A DNA stretch of 58,430 nucleotides from Caulobacter sp. Root655 (GTDB lineage: Bacteria > Pseudomonadota > Alphaproteobacteria > Caulobacterales > Caulobacteraceae): contig NZ_LMHC01000004.1 in NCBI RefSeq assembly GCF_001427665.1, forward strand, positions 36,185-94,614. Direction: 5' to 3'. The notes beneath the pieces are model-generated. The model made no database searches and had not been told where the DNA came from. It saw nothing but the letters and a program-made list of their open reading frames with translations. This document shows, piece after piece, positions 16,650 through 28,422 of this stretch; position 1 is the stretch's first letter; every line of letters begins with the position of its first letter. Both the position numbers and the translations under genes were made by a program.

Positions 16650-17741
16650 TTACGCCGCCGCTGTCTTCGCCTTCTTCCGCCGCCTCAGGCTCCCCGTCGG
16701 ATTGCCCCAGAACGTCACCACCGTCAGCGTCCCCAGCAGGGTCAGCGTCACCCCCGAAACCGTCATCACCAACCGATACGGCAGACCGCCCACCTTGGCC
16801 GCGTGCAGCGGGTAGTCGAGATTGGCGATCCGCGAACCCAGCGGCAGGGTCTGGGCGTCGCGCGTGGCGACCAGGCGGCCGTCGGCGGGGTCGAACCAGG
16901 CCTGGGTGCGGCCGTTGGGCAGCCATTCGGCCTGTTGGCGCAGGCGCACGCCGATCAATCCGCCCGGCTTGGCCGGCAGGGAAATCACCCGCACCTCGGC
17001 GCCGGGATAGCGGGCCTGGGCCGCGCCGATCACGGCGGCCCAGTCCAGGTCCCTGGCCAGCTTGCCGCCCTTGACCTTCGGCGGCGCGGACGCGGCCTTC
17101 ATCACCGCCGGCGGGGTGAACGGCGCGCGCAGGATGTCGGAGAACCATTTGAGGTTCATGGTCGCGCCGGTGGTCAGCGACAGGATCAGCAGCGGCGCGA
17201 CCAGGGCGCCGAGGTCGCGATGGTGGTGGACGATCGCCGCCCGCTTGGCCATGCGCGGCCAGAGCCGGACGTGGAACATCCGCCGCGTCGGCCACCACAG
17301 CCACAGGCCGGTGCCCACGAAGCCCAGCCCCGCCAGCCCGGCGACGCCGCCGAAGACCTCGCCGGTGTCGCCGTTGAACAGGTGGTGATGCAGGTCGAAC
17401 AGCCAGACCTCGGGCCGTGTCCAATTCGAGGTCCAGGCCTGGACGATCGCGCCGCTCTGGTCAGCATAGGCGGCGTGCTCGCCCTTGTAGGCCAGCTTAT
17501 GCAGGCCCAGGCGCTGGGTGGCCAGGACGATCGAACGCGGCCGATCCGGCCCGGCGAAAATCCGCGCCGCGGCCGCCGCCAGGGTCGCGGTGTCCTGGAC
17601 CTGGGCGTCGGCCGCGTGCGGCACGGTGGCGCGCAGATAGGCGTCCTCGTGCAGCAGCAGCGTGCCGGTCAGGCCCAGCACGGCCAGCAGCAGGCCAATC
17701 AGCCCGCCCGTCCAGCGGTGGATGAGCCGCAGGGTCTTCAT
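16650..17741 (-). CDS. PepSY-associated TM helix protein, iron-uptake type
   Basis: The 363-residue inner-membrane protein starts with RLIHRWTGGLIGLLLAVLGLTGTLLL, the signature first helix of PepSY_TM proteins, and has further helices near residues 135 (VAGLAGLGFVGTGLWLWW), 190 and 340, with conserved histidines (FDLHHHLF, HHHRDLG) that may bind haem or metal. Relatives sit beside siderophore TonB receptors and are thought to reduce ferric siderophore in the periplasm. Its ATG overlaps the receptor stop by one base (TGATG), so the two are one operon. The C-terminus is a basic tail (RRRKKAK). Confidence 0.87.
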   Translation of the reverse strand: MKTLRLIHRWTGGLIGLLLAVLGLTGTLLLHEDAYLRATVPHAADAQVQDTATLAAAAARIFAGPDRPRSIVLATQRLGLHKLAYKGEHAAYADQSGAIVQAWTSNWTRPEVWLFDLHHHLFNGDTGEVFGGVAGLAGLGFVGTGLWLWWPTRRMFHVRLWPRMAKRAAIVHHHRDLGALVAPLLILSLTTGATMNLKWFSDILRAPFTPPAVMKAASAPPKVKGGKLARDLDWAAVIGAAQARYPGAEVRVISLPAKPGGLIGVRLRQQAEWLPNGRTQAWFDPADGRLVATRDAQTLPLGSRIANLDYPLHAAKVGGLPYRLVMTVSGVTLTLLGTLTVVTFWGNPTGSLRRRKKAKTAAA

Positions 17742-19894
17742 CAGAAGCGGGTGTCCCAGCCCAGGGTGGCCGTCCGCCCGCGCCCGGCGAAGACCTTGCT
17801 GTCCAGCGGTAGGGTCGTGTCGGAATTGTAGCTGAGATATTGCTTGTCGAGCAGGTTCTGCACGCCCAGCGACAAGGCCCCCACTGGCAGTTCGTAGCGC
17901 ACGAAGGCGTCCGCCACCGTGTAGCCGCTGAAGTCGTCCTTCACCGTGCTGCCCTGCATGTCGCGCTTCAGATAGGACTGCGCCTGCAGGCGCGCGCCGA
18001 ACTTGCCGCGCTGGAAGTCGGCCGCCAGGTTCAGGCGGTCGGGCGAGATGTTGGCGCCGTCCAGGTTCTTGTCGACCTTGCCGTCGTCGTTGGTGTCGGT
18101 CTTGCCGCGCAGGCGGGCGTAGCCGGTCGACAGCACCAGGCCCTCGACGGGCGTGCGGGCTTTCAGGTTGAGCTCCAACCCCTCGATCTCGACCCGCTGG
18201 CGCAGGACGTCGAACGTGCCGCCCGGGTTGGTGACCAGGAACTGGCCCAGCTTCGACGCCGACCAGAAATAGGTGGCGCTGGCCTCGAACGGCCCGCGCT
18301 TCAGCTCGGCGCCCAGTTCGCGGTTGTTGGAGACGATCGGGCTGATGTCCAGATAGCTGTCGATGTCGACGCCGACCGTTTTGATCGCGCGCAGGATCCG
18401 ACCGACGTCGGGCACGGTGTAGCCCTCGGCGTAGCTGGCGTAGAGACGCACGCCGCCCACCGGCTCGACCACGACGCCGCCGTTGACCAGGGTGGCCTTG
18501 AACTCGGGCGAGCCGCCGGCGACCTTGGTCGAGTTGGAGGACGCCAGGGTCGTGAAGTCGTTCACCTTCAGGGTGACGTTCTCGAAACGGACGCCGCCGT
18601 TCAGCCGCACCTTGCCGTCGAGGAGCTTCAGGTTGCCCTGGGCGAAGGGCGCCAGGCTCTCGAACGTGGTCGGCGGCACCCAGACGCGGTTGGTCTGGAC
18701 CAGCAGTTGCGCGGTGCGGTCGGTCATGCCGTCGAGGCCCAGTGTGGCGGTCAGGTCCTCGAACCCCGGGACGGCGCGTTCGTAGCTGATCCGCGCGCCC
18801 AGCTTGCGCGAACGGTTGGAGGACTGGTCGAACAGCGTGCCCTTCGGCGCGATCGACACGTCCTGGAACGTCGCGCTCATGTCGCCGCCGAAGGTGTCGC
18901 GCGTGCGGTTGAAGAAGGCTTGGGCGATCAGGTTGCCGCCGGCCAGGTCGGTGTTGGTCAGCGAGGCCGACAGGGTCTCGACGCGGTTGGCCGCCGGCTT
19001 GCCCTGCGGCGCGCCGCGCACGCTGGTGGCCGGCAGCCTGGTGGCGCGGGCGCCGTTGACGACGACGTAGTCGCCGTCGCCCTTCAGCTCGAAGCGGTTG
19101 GCCACCAGGTCAACCCGCGTGGTCTCGCCCAACTGCCAGCCGAAGCGGCCGAAGAACGACAGGGCCTTGGAATCCTGGACGTCGCCCTGGGTGGTGTCGA
19201 TGCCGACCCGGTGGCCGTCGCCGTCATAGAACGCCCCGCGCGCCTCGTAGGCCGCGCCCACCGTGGCGTCGAACGCCCCGCCGCGCCAGCCGACCAGCCC
19301 GGCCAGCTTGCCGCCGACGCTGTCGCCGAGGTCGTGGCCGACGGTGGCCTGGACCAGGGTGCGGCCGCTGACCCCGTCCTGCTTGGGCGGGCCGACCGTC
19401 ACCTGGTTGACCACGCCACCCGTGGCGCCGATGCCCTGCAAGGCGTTGGAGCCGTAGATCAACTCCACCCGGTCGATGAAGAACGGGTCGATCGTGTAGC
19501 CGTCGCGCGAGCCGTCGCGGATCGGGGTCGATTGCGGGATGCCGTTGATGGCGAACAGCGGCGAGCGCCCGCGCAGGCTCTCGCCCGCCCCCGACAGCTT
19601 CTGGCGGGTGGGCGAGAAGGACGGCGACAGGCTGGAGACCGCGTCGATCACCGAGCCGCTGATGGCCACCTGCTGCGACAGGCTCTGGGAGTCGATGACG
19701 TCGACGGTCAGCGGCAGGGCGCTGGCCGGCAGGATGGTGCGGGCGGCGGTGACGACCACCTGGTCCACGTCGGCCGGCGAGGCCTGATCCTCGGCCCAAG
19801 CGGTGTCGCCGGCGGTGGCGACGGTGAGCGCGATCAGGCTAAGGCCCGCCAGGGCCGAGACGCGGCGGCGAGCGCTCGTGGAAGAGGTCTGCAT
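17741..19894 (-). CDS. TonB-dependent receptor, siderophore-type
   Basis: The 717-residue outer-membrane protein has a signal peptide (MQTSSTSARRRVSALAG, cleavage near AWAED), a TonB-box-like DQVVVTAAR, the plug domain (AINGIPQSTPIRDGS, VELIYGSNALQGIGATGGVVN) and a 22-strand barrel ending ATLGWDTRF with terminal Phe. FeCT-like plug sequence and the adjoining PepSY protein point to ferric siderophore uptake. The ATG at 19894 was chosen because it begins the signal peptide; an in-frame TTG upstream would add 24 unlikely residues. A 23-base palindrome 53 bases upstream may bind an iron regulator. Confidence 0.92.
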   Translation of the reverse strand: MQTSSTSARRRVSALAGLSLIALTVATAGDTAWAEDQASPADVDQVVVTAARTILPASALPLTVDVIDSQSLSQQVAISGSVIDAVSSLSPSFSPTRQKLSGAGESLRGRSPLFAINGIPQSTPIRDGSRDGYTIDPFFIDRVELIYGSNALQGIGATGGVVNQVTVGPPKQDGVSGRTLVQATVGHDLGDSVGGKLAGLVGWRGGAFDATVGAAYEARGAFYDGDGHRVGIDTTQGDVQDSKALSFFGRFGWQLGETTRVDLVANRFELKGDGDYVVVNGARATRLPATSVRGAPQGKPAANRVETLSASLTNTDLAGGNLIAQAFFNRTRDTFGGDMSATFQDVSIAPKGTLFDQSSNRSRKLGARISYERAVPGFEDLTATLGLDGMTDRTAQLLVQTNRVWVPPTTFESLAPFAQGNLKLLDGKVRLNGGVRFENVTLKVNDFTTLASSNSTKVAGGSPEFKATLVNGGVVVEPVGGVRLYASYAEGYTVPDVGRILRAIKTVGVDIDSYLDISPIVSNNRELGAELKRGPFEASATYFWSASKLGQFLVTNPGGTFDVLRQRVEIEGLELNLKARTPVEGLVLSTGYARLRGKTDTNDDGKVDKNLDGANISPDRLNLAADFQRGKFGARLQAQSYLKRDMQGSTVKDDFSGYTVADAFVRYELPVGALSLGVQNLLDKQYLSYNSDTTLPLDSKVFAGRGRTATLGWDTRF

Positions 19895-19946
19895 GGTGTT
19901 GATCGACGCCCGACTATGCTGAAGTTCAGTGAACGCCGTATAGCTG

Positions 19947-19969
19947 TTATTGCGAGTGAGTAGCAATAA
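19947..19969. promoter_or_regulatory. Palindromic operator before the TonB receptor (Fur-like?)
   Basis: TTATTGC at 19947-19953 and GCAATAA at 19963-19969 are exact inverted copies nine bases apart. The site lies in the 99-base gap upstream of the receptor gene. Its AT-rich dyad recalls Fur boxes of alphaproteobacteria (TGCGAATNATTCGCA type) but is not a clear match. Confidence 0.5.
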
Positions 19970-19993
19970 ACCAGGACGCGTAAGGACTTGGAC

Positions 19994-21586
19994 TCACACG
20001 CCGACACGCCGCTCCACCCCCACCGCGTCGAGGAAGTCCTCGTCGTGGCTGGCGATCAGCAGGGCGCCGTCATAGCCGGCCAGGGCCGCCTCGACCGCTT
20101 GGATGGAGTCGAGGTCCAGATGGTTGGTCGGCTCGTCGAGGATCAGCAGTTGCGGCGGGGCGGCCGACATCAGCACGCAGGCCAGGGCGGCGCGCAGGCG
20201 TTCGCCGCCACTGAGGGTCGCCACCACTTGGTGAGCCGCGACGTTGCGGAACAGGAACCGGGCCAGGGCGGCGTGGGCCTCGTTCTGGCCGGCGGCCGGG
20301 TTGAGGCGGCGGAAGTTCTCCAGGATGGTCTGGTCCTCGTCCAGCACCGCCGCCCGCTGGTCCAGCAGGGCGGCCGGGACGCCACGCGTCACGACGCCCG
20401 CCGTCGGCTCCAGCATGCCGGCCGCCAGCCTGATCAGGGTCGACTTGCCCGCCCCGTTGCCCCCAACCAGCCCCACCCGTTCCGGTCCGGTCAGCCGCAA
20501 GCACAGACCCGACAGCACCGTCGGCCCGTCCGGATAGGCGAAGCCGACGCCGTCGAAATCCAGCACCGTCCGCCCGGCTGGCAGACCACACGACGGAAGG
20601 TCGAAGGCCAGGCGACGCAGATGCTCGACCCGAGCGTCAGCGGCTTCGCGCAGCGCGGCGGTGTCCTGGGCGGCGCGGTCGGCCAGGCGGCCTTCGCGCG
20701 CGCCGCTCAGTTCGGCCCGCTGAGCCTGGGCGCCAAGAAAGATCTTCGGCTCCATGCCCTTGGCGGCCTGGCGGCGACCAGCCCCGTCGCGGCGAGCCTT
20801 GCGTTCGCGGGCGATCTGGGCGTCGCGGGCCGCCCGCCGCACCTCGCGCTCGGCGCTTTCCAGGTCATGCTCGGCGGCGGCGACCTCCTGGGCCTTGCGC
20901 GCGACATAGAGGTCGTAGCCGCCGCCATGGCTGGCCGCGCCCAGGCTGGACAGCTCGACGATGCGGTCCATGCCGCGCAGCAGGGCCCGGTCGTGGCTGA
21001 CCACCACCGCCCCGGAGCGCCAGCGCCGCAGCACGTCGGCCAGCAGGCTGCGGGCGGCGGCGTCGAGGTTGTTGGTCGGCTCGTCCAGCAGGATGACGTC
21101 GGGGGCGGCCACCAGCAGCCCGGCCAGGGCCGCGCGGGTCACCTGGCCGCCGCTGAGCGCGGCGGCCGGGCACGAGGCGTCCCAGCGCGACAGGCCCACC
21201 TCGGCCAGGGCGACGGCGGCGCGGCCAGGCAGGGTCCAGTCGGCCTCGGCGAGGTCGTCGGCCAAGGTCTCGGGAGTCCCCTCCTCCGCCTCGATGCGGC
21301 ACAGGCGGTCCCAGGCGGGGCCGACGCCCAGCAGGTCGGCCAGGCGCGCGCCCGGCGGCGGGGCGTGGATCTGCGGCAGCACGCCGACCACGCCGGCCCG
21401 GGCGATCGTCCCCGAAGCGGGGAGCAGAGTCCCGGCGATCAGGCCCAGCAGCGTGGACTTGCCCACGCCATTGCGGCCGACGAGGCCGATGCGCTCGGCC
21501 CCGATCGTCAGGTTCAGATTGTCGAAGAGGGCGCGGCCGTCAGGCGTGGCGGCGCTTACGGAATCCAGAGTGATGAAGGCGGGCAT
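19994..21586 (-). CDS. ABC-F family ATP-binding protein
   Basis: The 530-residue soluble protein has two ABC ATPase domains: P-loop GRNGVGKST (about 37-45), signature LSGGQ and Walker B LLDEPTNNLD in the first, and GGNGAGKST, LSGGE and LILDEPTNHLD in the second, joined by a charged linker (EREVRRAARDAQIARERKARR). No membrane domain is present, so it is an ABC-F translation factor that acts at the ribosome, either for stalled complexes or for antibiotic protection. Its start lies within a short upstream frame that has a much stronger ribosome site (see that entry). Confidence 0.93.
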   Translation of the reverse strand: MPAFITLDSVSAATPDGRALFDNLNLTIGAERIGLVGRNGVGKSTLLGLIAGTLLPASGTIARAGVVGVLPQIHAPPPGARLADLLGVGPAWDRLCRIEAEEGTPETLADDLAEADWTLPGRAAVALAEVGLSRWDASCPAAALSGGQVTRAALAGLLVAAPDVILLDEPTNNLDAAARSLLADVLRRWRSGAVVVSHDRALLRGMDRIVELSSLGAASHGGGYDLYVARKAQEVAAAEHDLESAEREVRRAARDAQIARERKARRDGAGRRQAAKGMEPKIFLGAQAQRAELSGAREGRLADRAAQDTAALREAADARVEHLRRLAFDLPSCGLPAGRTVLDFDGVGFAYPDGPTVLSGLCLRLTGPERVGLVGGNGAGKSTLIRLAAGMLEPTAGVVTRGVPAALLDQRAAVLDEDQTILENFRRLNPAAGQNEAHAALARFLFRNVAAHQVVATLSGGERLRAALACVLMSAAPPQLLILDEPTNHLDLDSIQAVEAALAGYDGALLIASHDEDFLDAVGVERRVGV

Positions 21587-21644
21587 GACAAACCACGGTC
21601 AGAAGGGCGGGAAGGGCGAAACGGTCGTCCATCACACTGATCAT
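21540..21644 (-). promoter_or_regulatory. Possible leader peptide overlapping the ABC-F start
   Basis: A 34-codon frame starts MISVMDDRFALPALL and ends GFRKRRHA. It has an excellent ribosome site, GGAGGCAGCC, directly before its ATG, while the ABC-F ATG 58 bases further on, inside this frame, has none that I can see. Translation of the short frame would carry ribosomes across the ABC-F start. Several antibiotic-resistance ABC-F genes are controlled by such leaders. This is inference from arrangement. Confidence 0.45.
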
Positions 21645-21800
21645 GGCTGCCTCCATCGGTTGTATCCGGGAGGGGTCTTCTAATCCATCGCCCCCGGATC
21701 GGCAAGCTCGACCGGCCGCCGCAAGGATCGGCTGCCGCAAGGATCGGGTGTCGCTGGATCGCGGCCGGCGTCACACTGGACATAGTAAAGGAGCCCTCCC

Positions 21801-22271
21801 ATGGCCTTCACCGTCTCCAGCCTGCCGATCGAACCCTTCGCGCCGCTGTTCGCGCTCGACGACGCCGCCCTGGCGCAACGCGGCGCGATGCGCGTCGTCG
21901 CCGACGCCCGGTTCGCCTTCCCCTGCCGCGTCACCCTGGACGACGCCGAGCCAGGCGAGCGGCTGATCCTGCTGAACTACGAACACCAGAGCGCCGACAC
22001 CCCGTTCCGCTCGGCCCACGCCATCTATGTGCGCGAGACCGCCACCGAGACGACGGCGACCACGGACGCCTTGCCGCCTGCCCTGCGCCGCCGCCTGCTG
22101 TCGCTACGCGGCTTCGACGCGGCCGGCATGCTGCGCGACGCCGACGTGGTCGAGGGCGCGGTCGCCGAACCGGTGATCGAACGAATGCTGACCGATCCCG
22201 CCATTGCCTACCTGCACGCCCACTACGCCAAGCCCGGCTGCTACGCGGCGCGGATCGACAGGGCCGACTAG
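21801..22271 (+). CDS. DUF1203 domain-containing protein
   Basis: The 156-residue cytoplasmic protein matches DUF1203: FAFPCRVTLDDAEPGERLILLNYEHQ, then PFRSAHAIYVRE, a central RGFDAAGMLRDADVVEG and a C-terminal IAYLHAHYAKPGCYAARIDR. The function of the family is unknown. The ATG follows AAAGGAG. The stop overlaps that of the convergent small membrane protein by two bases. Confidence 0.87.
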   Translation: MAFTVSSLPIEPFAPLFALDDAALAQRGAMRVVADARFAFPCRVTLDDAEPGERLILLNYEHQSADTPFRSAHAIYVRETATETTATTDALPPALRRRLLSLRGFDAAGMLRDADVVEGAVAEPVIERMLTDPAIAYLHAHYAKPGCYAARIDRAD

Positions 22272-22456
22272 AAGCTCTGGCTGCTCAGGGCGATGATGGT
22301 CTGGAAGGCCCAGACCGTGCAGCCGATGCAGATCATCAGGGTCACGAAGTCGGCGAAGCCGGTGCGCGGCTTGGCGACCTTGCCGGCCTTGCCCTTGGGG
22401 GCGACCACCGCGGGGGCCTTCGCCCCGTTCGCCTTCGCTGCCGCCGCCTTGGCCAC
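22268..22456 (-). CDS. Small putative membrane protein, 62 aa
   Basis: The frame encodes a basic, alanine- and lysine-rich N-terminal half (AKAAAAKANGAKAPAVVAPK) and one hydrophobic helix near the C terminus (FVTLMICIGCTVWAFQTIIAL). It starts with GTG after GAGGGCGAC. Its end overlaps the DUF1203 stop on the other strand. I do not recognise a family; the composition and single helix are compatible with a small inner-membrane protein. Confidence 0.5.
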   Translation of the reverse strand: MAKAAAAKANGAKAPAVVAPKGKAGKVAKPRTGFADFVTLMICIGCTVWAFQTIIALSSQSF

Positions 22457-22620
22457 GCCCGTCGCCCTCGCTGGACCGCGCCCGACGCGCCGCCCGAGCG
22501 CCCGTTAGACACCCCAGGTGCTGAAGGCCACGCTTCCAAAGGCGGTTAAACGGGAATGAACGCTGTAACCTTCCGCACGGCGGCGCGAACTCCTGTTCAA
22601 GGATCATTGGAGAACGACAC

Positions 22621-23337
22621 ATGGCGCGGACCACGATGCGAGGCATGGCCTGGGCCGCCCTGGCCCTGGGCGCGGCGATGACGGCCGGGGCCGGCGCCTG
22701 GGCGCTGGCCGCGCCGCCGGGCCGTCCCGTGGTGCTCGAGCTGTTCCAGAGCCAGGGCTGCTCGTCCTGCCCCCCGGCCAACGCCAACCTCAACGCCATC
22801 GCCGACCGGCCCGACGTTCTGGCCCTGAGCTTCGGGGTCACCTACTGGGACCAGCTGGGTTGGAAAGATACCTTCGCCACGCCGGCCTATACCGACCGCC
22901 AGCGCGCCTACGCCCGAGGCCTGGCGGCCCAGCTGGGCACGCCGCAGATGGTGGTCGAGGGCCGCGAGGATCTGATCGGGACCAACGCCCGCGAACTGGA
23001 CGCCGCCTTGCGCCGCGCCCGCCCGGCCATGGACGCGACAGTGACCCTGGCCGCCGGCCGCGTCGAGATCGGGGCCGGCCGGGCCCCGAAGGGCGGGGCC
23101 GACGTCTGGCTGGTGCGCTATGACCCGCGTGTCCGCCAGGTCGCCATCCAGCGCGGCGAGAACAACGGCAAGACCCTGCCCCACCGCGACGTCGTCCGTG
23201 AACTGATCCGCCTGGGCGGCTGGAACGGCGCGCCGGTCAGGTTCGCCCCGCCGCCATCGACCGAACCGGCGCTGCGGACGGCGGTGCTGGTCCAGGGCAA
23301 GGACGGTGGTCCGATCCTGGCGGCGGCGCGGCTCTGA
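22621..23337 (+). CDS. DUF1223 domain-containing protein, thioredoxin-like, exported
   Basis: The 238-residue precursor has a signal peptide (hydrophobic AWAALALGAAMTAGAGAWALAA) and the DUF1223 core: VVLELFQSQGCSSCPPANANL with a CxxC-like pair, ALSFGVTYWDQLGWKDTFA, RQRAYA and GTPQMVVEGRE. The fold is thioredoxin-like and the family is secreted, but no partner or substrate is known. A ribosome site (GGAGAA) precedes the ATG. A perfect nine-pair hairpin follows the gene. Confidence 0.87.
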   Translation: MARTTMRGMAWAALALGAAMTAGAGAWALAAPPGRPVVLELFQSQGCSSCPPANANLNAIADRPDVLALSFGVTYWDQLGWKDTFATPAYTDRQRAYARGLAAQLGTPQMVVEGREDLIGTNARELDAALRRARPAMDATVTLAAGRVEIGAGRAPKGGADVWLVRYDPRVRQVAIQRGENNGKTLPHRDVVRELIRLGGWNGAPVRFAPPPSTEPALRTAVLVQGKDGGPILAAARL

Positions 23338-23347
23338 CGCGCGCGTC

Positions 23348-23370
23348 CTGCTGACACCTACTGTCAGCAG
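23348..23370. terminator. Hairpin after the DUF1223 gene
   Basis: CTGCTGACA pairs perfectly with TGTCAGCAG across a five-base loop, starting ten bases after the stop codon. No T run follows, so it is a stem-type terminator candidate that would separate this gene from uvrA. Confidence 0.55.
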
Positions 23371-23398
23371 CCTCCACGCCTCGCGCGCCGAGACATTT

Positions 23399-23413
23399 GT
23401 TCGCATCTTGTTC
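23399..23413. promoter_or_regulatory. LexA (SOS) box upstream of uvrA
   Basis: GTTC at 23399-23402 and GTTC at 23410-23413 are exactly seven bases apart, the direct-repeat LexA motif of alphaproteobacteria. It lies about 90 bases before the uvrA start, so uvrA is probably DNA-damage inducible, as it is in C. crescentus. Confidence 0.8.
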
Positions 23414-23504
23414 TTGTGTTAATTGCCGTTCCGGACCCTACATATAGCCGTTGCGCCGCGCCCTCCCCGCGGCCCCCAAATCTCGCTCACGCGTTCCGGA
23501 AACC

Positions 23505-26410
<2,906 letters not shown>

Positions 26411-26414
<4 letters not shown>

Positions 26415-27277
26415 TCGAAGACGGCGGCCTGGTCGTCCGGCGCGTCGCCCCACAGCGCGCGATAGATGACCGCCGCCGGAGCGTGGAATACGGCGGCGGT
26501 CGCCGCGCCGAGCCACGCGCTGCCCGCCGTGAAAGCCAGTTGCCAGGGCTGGAATAACGCCGAGACGGAAGTCCCGTCGGTGAGCAGGCGCACCGAGAAA
26601 TCTCCGCCCATCACATGGGCGAGAGCGGCGTAAAGCGTTTGCCAGACCATGTAGATTGCCAGCACGGCGGCCAGGACAGGCAGGTACACCCCGACGATCT
26701 TCCAGGCGCGCCCGCGCGTCAGGCGCCAGGTCGCCGCGATGCTCCAGCGACCTTCGGCCAGCGCCATGGGCGCGGCCACGGAAAGGCGCGCGATCAGGAC
26801 GAAGCAACTGATCAAAGCGGCGGCGAAGGCGACGACCGCGACGAGCCCGGTGGCAAAATCGTTCTGCTTGGCTAATCCCATCGACGCCACGGCGACCGGC
26901 AGGGCGGAGATCATGAACGGAATGATCACCAACAGACCCAGGACCAGCCAGACCAGAGCCAATCGGATCTCGTCGGACCCGAGCCGCATGCGACCGCGCG
27001 CCTCGCTCTCGGGCTGCAACACGACGCGATAGACGGCGGCCGAGAAGATCGCCATCACCCCGACAGCGACCACGCCTCGGGCCATGCCCAGTATCGGGAC
27101 GATCCAGCCCGGCGCCCGGCTCGCACCCCGGATGATCTCGGTATTGACGGCGATCAGTTGGTCGGTGAGGCCGAAGACCAATCCAACAGCGCCCCAGAGC
27201 AACCAGGCGCGCGGCTCTCGGCGCAGCACGCCGAAGCCCGCGAAGGTGGCTTGCGACCAGGAGAAGTCGGTGTTCAT
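26411..27277 (-). CDS. Multi-pass membrane protein, tandem family copy 5
   Basis: The 288-residue protein has about six hydrophobic segments and belongs to a family of five same-strand copies between 26411 and 31177. Shared marks are an N-terminal [18 protein letters not shown], the motif [15 protein letters not shown] after the second or third helix, [19 protein letters not shown] before the fifth, and a C-terminal [12 protein letters not shown] am reminded of proteins annotated as glycerophosphoryl diester phosphodiesterase membrane domain, without any catalytic part. It follows copy 4 by 19 bases and is the last gene of the presumed operon. Confidence 0.82.
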
Positions 27278-27296
27278 GGCCCCGCCCCGTTGGTCG

Positions 27297-28208
27297 TCAG
27301 GCGAAGGTGTCGGTGACGTTCTTGCCGCGCAGCTGGGCGTAGATGGTCGGGGCCGGGGCGAAGACGATCAGCATGATCAGCACCGACAGCAGACCCGAGA
27401 ACAGCGTCCGCACCATGCCGGCCGGGGTGAAGAAGGCCGCCAGCGAGGTCATGTCGGGATTGAGGGCCTCGCTCATCGCCGAGATGCCGCCGCCCAGGCC
27501 CGCGCCGACCACGACGATGATCACCATCAGCAGGGCATAGACCACCATCGCCAGGACCAGCGCCACGAAATAGGCCCCGAACAGCGGCCAGAAGCGGCCC
27601 TTGGTCAGAGCCCACGAGCCGCGGATGTCGACCTTGCCGGTGTCGAAGGTCAGGGCGCCGGCGAACGACAGGCGCACGGCCAGGACCAGCATCAGCGCCA
27701 CCATGGCCATGCCCGTCAGCACGCCGAGCGCCACGCCCAGGCCGGCGCCGCCGATCGCCGCGACAATGCCGCCGATCAGCACGGAGATGATCACCGCGCC
27801 GAAATAGGCGGCGACCAGGATCAGGTTGACCAGCACCAGCACGGCGGCCTGGCGCAGCTCGTCGGCGCCCAGGCGCAGATAGGCTCCGGCGCTGTCGTGC
27901 GGGCGCAGCACCAGGCGGTTCACCCCGGCCAGCAGCACCGAATAGATCGCCAGGCTGTAGACCGCCGAGAACAGGAACAGCGGGCCCATGCCCTCCATCG
28001 CCTTCAGGGTGGCCTGCGGATCGCTGCTGGGTTCGCTGCTCAGCTCCATCATCGCCGCCAGTTGCGGACCGGCCAGCTTGATGGTGACGACGCTGACGAT
28101 CAACGAGGCGACGGTCATCAGCACCGCCCAAACGCCCACCGTCTTCAGATGCTCGCGCACCAGGCGGAAGCCCGACAGCGCCGCGTCGGTGGCCGAAAAC
28201 TGTTCCAT
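27297..28208 (-). CDS. Multi-pass membrane protein, tandem family copy 4
   Basis: The 303-residue protein is the fourth copy of the tandem family, with FSATDAALSGFRLVREH at the start, YLRLGADELRQAAVLVLV, DTGKVDIRGSWALTKGRFW and APAPTIYAQLRG at the end. A glycine-rich hydrophobic stretch (IGGIVAAIGGAGLGVALGVL) forms a long membrane segment in the middle. The ATG chosen, MEQFSAT, gives the same N-terminal length as its paralogues and follows AGGGGCG; the longer frame runs through the R1 repeat. Function unknown. Confidence 0.82.
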   Translation of the reverse strand: MEQFSATDAALSGFRLVREHLKTVGVWAVLMTVASLIVSVVTIKLAGPQLAAMMELSSEPSSDPQATLKAMEGMGPLFLFSAVYSLAIYSVLLAGVNRLVLRPHDSAGAYLRLGADELRQAAVLVLVNLILVAAYFGAVIISVLIGGIVAAIGGAGLGVALGVLTGMAMVALMLVLAVRLSFAGALTFDTGKVDIRGSWALTKGRFWPLFGAYFVALVLAMVVYALLMVIIVVVGAGLGGGISAMSEALNPDMTSLAAFFTPAGMVRTLFSGLLSVLIMLIVFAPAPTIYAQLRGKNVTDTFA

Positions 28209-28290
28209 GGCGCGCGCCCCTGCTGCCTTCGTCAATTCCGACACGCCTAACAAGGTTCCGGGCGTCGCGACAGCCCCCAATGATAGGCTG

Positions 28291-28410
28291 TCCCTCCCCC
28301 TTGTGGGGAGGGTGGCGGCGAAGCCGACGGGTGGGGGCCGGTGCAGGGCGCCTCGAGTCAGCAAGCCCCACCCGACCCCTTCGGGGCCACCCTCCCCATG
28401 GAGGGGAGGG
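28291..28410. repeat. R1-family inverted-repeat element inside the membrane-protein operon
   Basis: CCCTCCCC on the left mirrors GGGGAGGG on the right, with the R1 core GGCGGCGAAGCCGACGGGTGG between. It occupies most of the 214-base gap between copies 3 and 4 of the tandem family, so copies 4 and 5 may be expressed at a different level from copies 1 to 3. Confidence 0.8.
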
Positions 28411-28422
28411 AAGGGTTCTCTC

